Positions 57,681 to 64,000 of a stretch of DNA of 64,000 nucleotides are shown piece by piece. The translations under genes were made by a program, and so were the position numbers. Source of the stretch: Acidaminobacter sp. JC074 (GTDB lineage Bacteria; Bacillota; Clostridia; Peptostreptococcales; Acidaminobacteraceae). The notes beneath the pieces were generated by a model. It saw only the letters and a program-made list of their open reading frames with translations. It had not been told where the DNA came from and did not search any database. Position 1 is the first letter of the stretch. Each line of letters begins with the position of its first letter. Location: NCBI RefSeq assembly GCF_022496765.1, contig NZ_VANV01000005.1:124001-188000 (forward strand), read 5' to 3'.

Positions 57681-58349
57681 TTAAACCTCGAATCTATAAC
57701 CTAGGCCTCTGACCGTCTTAATGAGTCTTGCATAATCACCTAGTTTTATTCTCAATCTTTTTATATGGGTATCTACAGTTCTAGAATCGCCAAAATAATC
57801 AAAGCCCCAAACATGGTCTAGTATCTTTTCTCTTGATAAGGCAATGTTTTTATTTAAGATAAAAAACTGCATGAGTTCATGTTCTTTTGGTGTCAGTTCA
57901 ACAACCTCATCTGATATTTTCAAGACACAAGACACCTTATTATAATCTAGATTTTCAAACTTGAATACACCATCTAATACCAAATGATTTTTCTTTAAAA
58001 CAGACTTGATTCTTGCCATCAATCTAGCGGCTACAAAGGGTTTGGCCACATAGTCGTCTGCTCCTAGTTCAAAACCAAAGACTTCATCATCGATTTGCGT
58101 CCTTGCCGTTAACATGATGACAGGCATTTCATAGTCTTTTTTTATTTCTCTTAATGTTGACCAGCCATCCATAACCGGCATCATGACATCAAGTATCACA
58201 CATTTGACATCTTCATGCTCATAAAGCACTTCTAGTGCCTGAGCACCGTTTGCTGCTTCTAAAACATCATAACCTTCTTTAACTAAAAAATCCGATATAA
58301 CCAGCCTTAAGTCTTTTTCATCATCTACAACGAGTATTTTCTCTTTCAT
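57681..58349 (-). CDS. OmpR-family response regulator
   Basis: This 222-residue regulator has a receiver domain with D54 as phosphorylation site (VILDVMMPVMDGW), D9-D10 and K102 (in DYVAKPF). An OmpR-type winged helix follows with ELTPKEHELMQFF and DSRTVDTHIKRLRIKL. It is the first gene of the pair with the kinase, and the kinase ATG follows its stop immediately. GAGGTG precedes the ATG. Targets are unknown. Confidence 0.95.
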   Translation of the reverse strand: MKEKILVVDDEKDLRLVISDFLVKEGYDVLEAANGAQALEVLYEHEDVKCVILDVMMPVMDGWSTLREIKKDYEMPVIMLTARTQIDDEVFGFELGADDYVAKPFVAARLMARIKSVLKKNHLVLDGVFKFENLDYNKVSCVLKISDEVVELTPKEHELMQFFILNKNIALSREKILDHVWGFDYFGDSRTVDTHIKRLRIKLGDYARLIKTVRGLGYRFEV

Positions 58350-58422
58350 AAACTACACCTCTTAATCTCATTATACCTATTAATATGGCATTTTTATGGC
58401 AAAAAAGAAAAAAAGTCTGTCT

Positions 58423-58917
58423 TTACTTGGTATTAAAGACGACTTTAGGATTTTTCTTTTTCATTTGCTTGTCGATTAAAACTGTTCCATAACCCATGGG
58501 ACATACAGCACACCATGATCTTGGTTTGAATAAGACACCCATAATAATACCTACAATTAATGATGATGTCATAAATCTAAACATGGTAAAAGCAATCTTT
58601 GCAGGATCTCCACCTGTGTGATACATGCCTAAAGAAAATACGGATAACATAAAGATCAATAAAGCATTCTTAAATTTCTTAGTCTTCATAAATTTCGGCA
58701 TTGTTTTACCTAAACTGATACCTTCTAAGAATCTTGCTAATAAAGACCCTCTTGGGCAATACTTGGCACAATGAATCTTGCCTCTTCCTCTAAGTGCATG
58801 ATAAATTGGTGCACCCATACAGATAAAACCTAGAATACCAAACCTAAAATCAATAATCGATAATGTTAAAAATAAGACCATGAAGATCCATGACCATTTC
58901 ATATGTGAGTTTTTCAT
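58423..58917 (-). CDS. Membrane 4Fe-4S binding protein (NapH/YccM-like)
   Basis: A 164-residue membrane protein has about four helices and two cysteine motifs at membrane borders: HCAKYCPRGSLLA (about 48-60) and WCAVCPMGYGT (about 138-148). This is the short core of the NapH/NosR/YccM group, which passes electrons across the membrane. Only four cysteines of ferredoxin type are visible, fewer than for two full clusters. GGAGGGG precedes the ATG. Two ACCCC-N7-GGGGGT operators overlap its promoter and leader, pointing to control by a CsoR-family repressor. The electron partners are unknown. Confidence 0.8.
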   Translation of the reverse strand: MKNSHMKWSWIFMVLFLTLSIIDFRFGILGFICMGAPIYHALRGRGKIHCAKYCPRGSLLARFLEGISLGKTMPKFMKTKKFKNALLIFMLSVFSLGMYHTGGDPAKIAFTMFRFMTSSLIVGIIMGVLFKPRSWCAVCPMGYGTVLIDKQMKKKNPKVVFNTK

Positions 58918-58920
58918 AAC

Positions 58921-58974
58921 ACCCCTCCTCTAGGGGGTATAATAACAAAATATAGACCCCCTCGTCAAGGGGGT
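58921..58974 (-). promoter_or_regulatory. Promoter with two CsoR-like operators
   Basis: On the minus strand TTGACG (58968-58963), an 18-bp spacer and TATTAT (58944-58939) form the promoter. ACCCCC-N7-GGGGGT spans 58956-58974 and covers the -35 box. ACCCC-N7-GGGGGT spans 58921-58938 and covers the ribosome binding site. Such G-tract dyads are bound by CsoR, CstR or RcnR-type repressors, which respond to copper, persulfide or nickel. Confidence 0.72.
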
Positions 58975-59000
58975 TGAAAATATTCAGAATATTAAAATTC

Positions 59001-59031
59001 TTGACTCTCCCCTACCTGTAGAGATTATACT
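59001..59031 (+). promoter_or_regulatory. MerR-type promoter with 19-bp spacer
   Basis: TTGACT (59001-59006) and TATACT (59026-59031) are 19 bp apart, the overlong spacing that MerR proteins correct by twisting DNA. The spacer has a CTC...GAG dyad (CTCCCCTACCTGTAGAG). It lies just before the MerR gene, so that gene is probably autoregulated. Confidence 0.82.
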
Positions 59032-59050
59032 AATGATAAGGAGGCGCCTT

Positions 59051-59839
59051 ATGTATAAAATTGGAGAATTCTCTAGAGTCACTCAGTTGTCTATTAAAAC
59101 ACTGAGATATTATCATGAAATTAATCTTTTAGTCCCTAACTATGTAGAGCCATCAGGTTACCGTTATTATGATGACGACAACTACAGGACCGCTAAGCTT
59201 ATTGTCCTTCTCAAGGATTTTGAGTTTTCTATTAAAGAGATTCATGAAATCCTGTCTCAGTATGAAGATGAAACTGATCTGAAGTATTATCTACTAGAAA
59301 AAAATGAAATGATTCAAGAGAAGATCAATCATTATAAGAAACTGCAAGCAAGGATTGATGATTTTGAATCTTTTGAGGAGGAACTCACCATGAAATTAGA
59401 GACTGTAAAAACCATCACTGTTGAGGATCAATTGGTTGCATCCATCACTTACATGGGCAAGTACCAAGATGTTGGCATACATTTAGGCAAACTTTTTAAA
59501 GCTGTAAAAAACAACTTTTCTGGCAAACCATTTTCTATTTATCACGATGAAGACTACAAGGAAGAAAATGCGACTGTAGAAGTTTGTATACCTCTAAAAA
59601 GAGAACTGGCCTACAAAGATATTGAGGTTAAAACAATTCCTGGCGGCAAGGCCCTTTCTCTTATGCATATTGGACCCTATGACAAGCTTTCGCTTTCTTA
59701 TAAGGTATTAACCGATTATATTAAAGACAATGACCTAGAAGCAAAATCTAAGATCAGAGAGCATTACTTAAAAGGACCAGGTATGCTTTTAAAGGGAAAT
59801 CCTGAAAAATATAGAACTGAGATACAGATATTAATATAG
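59051..59839 (+). CDS. MerR-family regulator with GyrI-like ligand domain
   Basis: This 262-residue regulator has an N-terminal MerR domain (MYKIGEFSRVTQLSIKTLRYYHEINLLVP, YRYYDDDNYRTAKLIVLLKDFEFSIKEI) and a coiled coil (about 75-115). A C-terminal GyrI/BmrR-type domain (about 115-262; AYKDIEVKTIPGGKALSLMHIGPYDKLSLSY) binds drugs in relatives. The ATG at 59051 follows AAGGAGG with nine bases between. No transporter follows on the same strand, so its targets other than itself are not visible. Confidence 0.92.
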   Translation: MYKIGEFSRVTQLSIKTLRYYHEINLLVPNYVEPSGYRYYDDDNYRTAKLIVLLKDFEFSIKEIHEILSQYEDETDLKYYLLEKNEMIQEKINHYKKLQARIDDFESFEEELTMKLETVKTITVEDQLVASITYMGKYQDVGIHLGKLFKAVKNNFSGKPFSIYHDEDYKEENATVEVCIPLKRELAYKDIEVKTIPGGKALSLMHIGPYDKLSLSYKVLTDYIKDNDLEAKSKIREHYLKGPGMLLKGNPEKYRTEIQILI

Positions 59840-59845
59840 ACCAAG

Positions 59846-60475
59846 CTATGCTTGGTCTACTTTTCCGTCCACTATTTTTATGACTTTATCTGCATATTCT
59901 GCATCCATTTTATTATGAGTTACCATAATCGTCGTCATCTTAAGCTTTCTTACAATCTCAAACAGCTCATGTCTGATACTTGATAAAAGCTCAGTATCTA
60001 AATTACTAAAGGGTTCATCTAAAAGAAGGATCTTGGGCTCCGGTGCCAAGGCTCTTGCAAGGGCAATCCTCTGCTGCTGGCCACCACTTAGCTCATAAGG
60101 ATATCTCTTCTCGTAGCCAAGCATATCCACAAGCTCCAACATGTCTTTAACACGCTTCTTTTTCATCGACCCTTTCAAACCATAGGCAATATTCTTTTCT
60201 ACAGTCAAATGAGGAAACAAGGCATAGTCTTGAAACAACATACCGATGTTTCTCTTTTCCGGACGCATGGATGTCACATTTTTATCATCAATGAAAATAT
60301 GACCTTCTTTAGGTGATTCCAAACCAGAAACAAGCCTTAGTAAAGTTGATTTTCCTCCGCCACTAGGACCCACAACTGCTAGTATTTCACCATTGTCTAC
60401 AAATGCTGAAACATTTTTTAATGTTAAATCTTTTGCACCATGGTATTTAAATGATATATCATTAATTTTCAGCAT
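59846..60475 (-). CDS. Ferric iron ABC transporter, ATP-binding protein
   Basis: This 209-residue ATPase powers the adjacent permease. Walker A is GPSGGGKS, the signature LSGGQQQR, Walker B ILLLDEPF and the switch histidine is in VTHNKMDAE. It lacks the C-terminal TOBE-like domain of full-length FbpC (about 340 residues), so it is a minimal version. It overlaps the permease gene by 14 bp. Its substrate is inferred from the operon and the Fur box. Confidence 0.9.
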   Translation of the reverse strand: MLKINDISFKYHGAKDLTLKNVSAFVDNGEILAVVGPSGGGKSTLLRLVSGLESPKEGHIFIDDKNVTSMRPEKRNIGMLFQDYALFPHLTVEKNIAYGLKGSMKKKRVKDMLELVDMLGYEKRYPYELSGGQQQRIALARALAPEPKILLLDEPFSNLDTELLSSIRHELFEIVRKLKMTTIMVTHNKMDAEYADKVIKIVDGKVDQA

Positions 60476-62096
60476 TTCTTCTCTCCTTTAAAATATATTG
60501 CATGATTATCAGTGCTGTTGCGCTCAGTCCAATAATCATAAGCGCGTATACGCTGGCTTCATGAATCATTTCATCACCTGCATAGACAAATACCTTGGTT
60601 GCCAAAGTATCGTAGTTAAAAGGTCTTAAAATGAGCGTCAAAGGCAGCTCCTTCAAGACATCTACAAAAGTTAAAATCATAGCACTTAAAAGCGCTGGCT
60701 TTAAGAGTGGAAAATCAACCTTAAAGAATGTCTGAAGGCCTGATTTACCAAGCAAAATAGAAGCCTCGTAATACTTGTTGCCCATTTTGTTAAAACCACT
60801 TTCAATAGAGTTAAAACCAATGGCCATAAAACGAAGTGTTAGGGCAAATATCAGCATAATAAGGCTGCCCATTAAAAAGTTACTCTTTAAAGATAAGAGG
60901 TCATATAACCAACCTAAGTTTCTATCAAAACTTATAAAAAATATCATGACTGCAACGGCAATAATAGAAGCCGGTATAGAATAACCAATCACCACGACTC
61001 TAGCATAGGCTTTGGATATTTTGGTTTTAACAAGTCTGTTAAAGTTACCAATAATTAGACCACATACTAAAACCAATACTGTGACGATAGAAGCCATTAA
61101 TACCGTGTCCTTAAAGGTTTCTATAAGGCCTTCCACATTAACGGTATCTAAGGCCATCATGGCCCACGATGTCAACTGCATTAGAGGAATAATTAAACCT
61201 GCTAAAACATATAAAATATAGATCAAAAAGAAAATGTGCTTAGACAATTTGCTCGGTTTTTTTCTAATATATGATTTAGCATTTGCTCTAGCAAGAGAAA
61301 TTCTTTTTCTACCTCTTAAGGCGTGTTCTGACGAAAGTATAACAATCACAAGAACCATAAGAATACTGGCAAGTCTGATAGCACTTGATACATCTCCGAG
61401 CCCAAACCATGTGGTATAGATAGCCGTAGAAAATGTTGGAATACCAAAATACTTAACCAAACCATAATCATTTAAAACTTCTAACATAACAAGCACCACA
61501 CCACCAATAATGGCTCCCCTAGAAAGAGGTAGTATGATTTTCATAAATGTCTGGCTGGCACTCTTACCAAGTAAAGAACTTGATTCAAAATATGAAGCCG
61601 GTAATCTTTGAAAAAATGACTTTGTAACCAATATGACGTATGGCATCAGAAAAATTGAAAATACAAATATAGCCCCTGGTATAGACAAAATATCCAACCT
61701 GATAGGCGCAAGCTCCCATTTCATAAAGAGTCTTTCTAGTGTACCACCATAGTTAAAAATGCCGCCGTAAACATAGCCGGCAATATAGGGTGGTATGGCC
61801 ATTGGTAAAAATAAAATAATATATAAGAGCTTATTGTGTTTAAAGTCATAATGACTCAGCATCCAAGACAAGTATGTACCAATCACACCAGTGATTAGGC
61901 CTGTCATTAGGACAAGTATTAAGGTATTTAATATATACTCTTTTAATAAAAACTCTTTAATATGATGCCAGTTTTCACCTATAGGACTAAAAAGCTCACC
62001 TATAAGGGTAAATGTAGGGAGTAATATTAAAAGAACAATAATTGTTGATATGAGAAAAAGGGGACCATGCCCCTTTAATGTTTTCATTATTTCCAA
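60462..62096 (-). CDS. Ferric iron ABC transporter, fused permease (FbpB-like)
   Basis: This 544-residue membrane protein has about twelve helices in two homologous halves. Each half has a binding-protein-dependent transport EAA-type loop (YFESSSLLGKSASQTFMKIILPLSRGAI and YYEASILLGKSGLQTFFKVDFPLLKPAL) that contacts the ATPase. This duplicated layout is typical of the FbpB/ThiP group. It overlaps the binding-protein gene by 10 bp and the ATPase gene by 14 bp, showing one operon. Confidence 0.93.
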   Translation of the reverse strand: MEIMKTLKGHGPLFLISTIIVLLILLPTFTLIGELFSPIGENWHHIKEFLLKEYILNTLILVLMTGLITGVIGTYLSWMLSHYDFKHNKLLYIILFLPMAIPPYIAGYVYGGIFNYGGTLERLFMKWELAPIRLDILSIPGAIFVFSIFLMPYVILVTKSFFQRLPASYFESSSLLGKSASQTFMKIILPLSRGAIIGGVVLVMLEVLNDYGLVKYFGIPTFSTAIYTTWFGLGDVSSAIRLASILMVLVIVILSSEHALRGRKRISLARANAKSYIRKKPSKLSKHIFFLIYILYVLAGLIIPLMQLTSWAMMALDTVNVEGLIETFKDTVLMASIVTVLVLVCGLIIGNFNRLVKTKISKAYARVVVIGYSIPASIIAVAVMIFFISFDRNLGWLYDLLSLKSNFLMGSLIMLIFALTLRFMAIGFNSIESGFNKMGNKYYEASILLGKSGLQTFFKVDFPLLKPALLSAMILTFVDVLKELPLTLILRPFNYDTLATKVFVYAGDEMIHEASVYALMIIGLSATALIIMQYILKERRNAEN

Positions 62097-63172
62097 CCTG
62101 CCTCATTCATTAGTCTAACTGCATCAGCATTGTGTTTACCCAGTAAGGCTAAATCGATTTCTTGAACTTGAAACTCACCCCAGCTTTGTAAAAGCTCAGA
62201 TGGCTCTACAGCTAAGTTTACAGGATATTCATAATTCACACTTGCATAGTCTGATTGAGCTTTTTCACTTGTTAAGAACTCTACTAACTTTTCAGCATTG
62301 TCGCTGTTTTTACCGTGTGCTGTTAAACCTGCACCTGAAATATTGATATGTGTACCGTTTGTTTCCTGGTTAGGGAAGAATACACCAATCTTGTTGCCTA
62401 CTTCTACTTCATACTCATCAGATGAGTTTAATAGTTTACCTACATAGTATGTGTTAACAATTGCAACATCACCTACACCACCAACAACAGCCTTCATTTG
62501 GTCTCTGTCATTACCTTCTGGTGTTCTAGCCATATTGTTTACAATACCCATTGCCCACTCTTTAGCAGCTTCTTCACCGTTTAAGGCAATAAATGAAGCC
62601 ATTAAAGATTGATTGTAGATATTGCTTGAAGATCTGATAACAACTTTACCAGCCCACTCAGGCTCTGTTAAAGCTTCATAAGTAGAAAGATCTTCTGGGT
62701 TAACTCTGTCTTTTGCATAAGCAATGACTCTCGCTCTTACTGTTAGTGCTGTCCAGAAATCTTCAGTAGATCTTAAGTTTTCTGGTACATTACTTTTAAT
62801 AAGTTCAGATGAGAAAGGCTTAATTAGACCTTCATTTTGTGCTCTATATAATCTACCAACATCAGATGTAACAACTAAATCTGCTTCAGTTTCTTCACCT
62901 TCAATTTTTAGTCTTTCCAATAATTCATCAGATTTTGCTTTTACAACATTTACTTGAATACCTGTTTCTTCAGTAAAAGTATCATATAAAGCTTGGTCTG
63001 TATCGTAATGACGATCTGTATAGATATTTACTACTTGCTCTTCAGTCGTTTCTTCTGTAGCTGTTTCTGTTGCTTCTTCAGTTACAGTTTCACTTGCTGT
63101 ATTGTTTTGACCACAGCCTACAAATACAAATATCATAGCTACGACCATTATCATACTCATTAATTTTTTCAT
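62087..63172 (-). CDS. Ferric iron ABC transporter, substrate-binding lipoprotein
   Basis: This 361-residue lipoprotein has a signal peptide ending VFVGC (C20 lipidated). A threonine/glutamate-rich linker (about 25-45) precedes a bacterial solute-binding fold of the FbpA/FutA type. It opens with VVNIYTDRHYDTDQALYDTF and contains VNTYYVGKLL (the paired tyrosines that bind iron in relatives) and HINISGAGL. AGGAGG precedes the ATG. A Fur-type box in the promoter supports iron uptake. Confidence 0.93.
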   Translation of the reverse strand: MKKLMSMIMVVAMIFVFVGCGQNNTASETVTEEATETATEETTEEQVVNIYTDRHYDTDQALYDTFTEETGIQVNVVKAKSDELLERLKIEGEETEADLVVTSDVGRLYRAQNEGLIKPFSSELIKSNVPENLRSTEDFWTALTVRARVIAYAKDRVNPEDLSTYEALTEPEWAGKVVIRSSSNIYNQSLMASFIALNGEEAAKEWAMGIVNNMARTPEGNDRDQMKAVVGGVGDVAIVNTYYVGKLLNSSDEYEVEVGNKIGVFFPNQETNGTHINISGAGLTAHGKNSDNAEKLVEFLTSEKAQSDYASVNYEYPVNLAVEPSELLQSWGEFQVQEIDLALLGKHNADAVRLMNEAGWK

Positions 63173-63206
63173 TGATTCCTCCTAGTTGATAATCACTTTC
63201 ATTAGG

Positions 63207-63235
63207 ATTGTAATTGATTATCATTATCATGTCAA
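63207..63235 (-). promoter_or_regulatory. Fur-controlled promoter of the iron transporter
   Basis: On the minus strand TTGACA (63235-63230), a 17-bp spacer and TACAAT (63212-63207). The spacer and -10 hold GATAATGATAATCAATTAC (63228-63210), close to the 19-bp Fur consensus. A further GTGATTATC segment lies between the promoter and the ATG. Confidence 0.85.
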
Positions 63236-63297
63236 TGCTTTTGTTAAATTAATATCAGCGAAAAGTGTTGTTTTATATCACATCATTGTATAAAAAA

Positions 63298-63321
63298 AGA
63301 ACAGACAAATTCGTCTGCTCT
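63298..63321 (-). terminator. Terminator of the MscS gene
   Basis: AGAACAGAC/GTCTGCTCT with one mismatch and a six-base loop is followed by TTTTTTTAT on the minus strand. Confidence 0.75.
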
Positions 63322-63336
63322 AGTAATTGCAATGCA

Positions 63337-64000
63337 TTAATCATTAACAACTTGAATATGTGGATATGGAATCCCAATGTTTGCTGCATCTAATTTTTCT
63401 TTAACTTGTTCATTTAGATCAAAGAAAACAGTCCAGTAATCAGGTGCATTTACCCAAACTCTTAAAACAAAATTGATTGATGAATCACCCAGTTCTGCTA
63501 AGCCGACAAACACATCTGGATCATCTAAAACCAAATCATGTGATTTAGCCGTTGATACCAATAGTTCTTTTACTGTTTTTATATCTGCATCATAATCTAC
63601 ACCAAAAGTGAAATCAACTCTTCTTTGTGGTTCTACTGAGTAATTGATAATGTTAGAGCCAATAATCGAACCGTTAGGAATAATGATGGTCTTATTATCA
63701 GGTGTTTTTAACTCAGTTGAAAATACCTGAATACTTGACACAGAACCAGTCATACCAGCCACTTCTACAAAGTCACCAATCTTAATTGGTCTTAAAATTA
63801 GAAGTATCACGCCTGCAGCGAAATTACCTAAGCTACCTTGTAAAGCCATACCAATGGCAAAACCAGCAGCACCTAGCACAGCAACAAAAGATGTTTCCTT
63901 AACACCTAAGGTACCAGCAAGAGCAATCACTAACAAAATTTTTAAAACAATATTAGTCATTGAAGCTGCAAACTTTGCAACCGTCTTATCAATGTCCCTT
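63337..64000 (-). CDS. MscS-family mechanosensitive channel (cut by window edge)
   Basis: The leftward gene enters from the right edge and ends at 63337, so the N-terminus is missing. The visible 221 residues include the pore-lining helix GAAGFAIGMALQGSLGNFAAGVILLILRPIKIGDFVEV, then the beta domain (FSTELKTPDNKTIIIPNGSI) and the C-terminal alpha/beta domain. The open frame continues upstream of the ATG at 63960 without a stop (RDIDKTVAKFAAS), so that ATG is not the start. The channel releases solutes when osmotic pressure falls. Confidence 0.94.
   Translation of the reverse strand, partial: RDIDKTVAKFAASMTNIVLKILLVIALAGTLGVKETSFVAVLGAAGFAIGMALQGSLGNFAAGVILLILRPIKIGDFVEVAGMTGSVSSIQVFSTELKTPDNKTIIIPNGSIIGSNIINYSVEPQRRVDFTFGVDYDADIKTVKELLVSTAKSHDLVLDDPDVFVGLAELGDSSINFVLRVWVNAPDYWTVFFDLNEQVKEKLDAANIGIPYPHIQVVND

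Noticed and set aside
1..64000. CRISPR arrays, tRNA or rRNA genes, and prophage
   Set aside because: No regularly spaced repeats, tRNA-like cloverleaf sequence, rRNA sequence or phage structural genes were seen on either strand.

Overview
The window looks like chromosomal DNA of a low-GC, Gram-positive, anaerobic member of the Clostridia (Bacillota). The signs are a T-box leader in front of tyrosyl-tRNA synthetase, a GerW-type sporulation protein, sigma-54/LevR control of a sugar PTS, HPr with both His15 and Ser46, a giant CoA-dehydratase activase, a ferredoxin-like aldo/keto reductase, a selenocysteine peroxiredoxin and strong AGGAGG ribosome binding sites. I cannot name the genus. Most of the window is ordinary chromosome. 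The only clear mobile DNA is one end of an insertion sequence at the left edge.

Layout: 1-399 is an IS end. 418-2363 holds the T-box-controlled tyrS with a translationally coupled MOSC gene. 2360-3577 is an HD-GYP protein. 3740-4774 has no conventional gene. It carries two promoter/operator-like dyads and a tandem set of at least six very short lysine-rich reading frames, each with its own ribosome binding site; two of them have look-alike SD/anti-SD leaders. 4840-10427 runs rightward: a winged-helix regulator, a chemoreceptor, a GerW pair, an ECF sigma/anti-sigma pair and a YtfI-like protein. 10424-16632 runs leftward: a cysteine desulfurase-like enzyme, the activase and an alkyltransferase-like protein, with ung divergent from the last. 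17376-27614 is a self-contained PTS island: IIC, LevR-type activator, HPr, IIB, IIA, MupG-like hydrolase, Enzyme I, DeoR regulator and a GH4 phospho-glycosidase. Two matching sigma-54 promoters with shared upstream repeats tie IIC and the HPr operon to the activator.

27644-39834 carries two lipoproteins, HisC, a phosphohexomutase, an ABC-2 exporter, the selenoprotein, a diguanylate cyclase, a DUF1836 protein, a hemolysin III homologue, an acetyltransferase and TrmB. 39914-40206 has two more tiny basic reading frames. 40511-48993 holds a MerR-methyltransferase fusion, an ABC-F protein with an odd leader, an Fe-S aldo/keto reductase, a YdjC-family protein, a two-gene radical-SAM DNA repair unit behind a LexA (SOS) box, and a PAP2 phosphatase. 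49037-52959 is a GH38 mannosidase with its AraC regulator. 53066-58917 includes a LysE exporter with divergent regulator, PyrE, a decayed frame, a two-component system and a membrane Fe-S protein under CsoR-like operators. 59001-63235 has a MerR regulator with a 19-bp promoter spacer and a Fur-controlled ferric iron ABC transporter. The window ends inside an MscS channel gene.

The most unusual items are the tandem tiny basic reading frames with switch-like leaders (3740-4774, with relatives at 39995-40193), the in-frame UGA selenoprotein (35251-35883), the paired sigma-54 promoters, the SOS-controlled radical-SAM unit and the MerR-methyltransferase fusion. All functions are read from sequence by eye; no database search was run.
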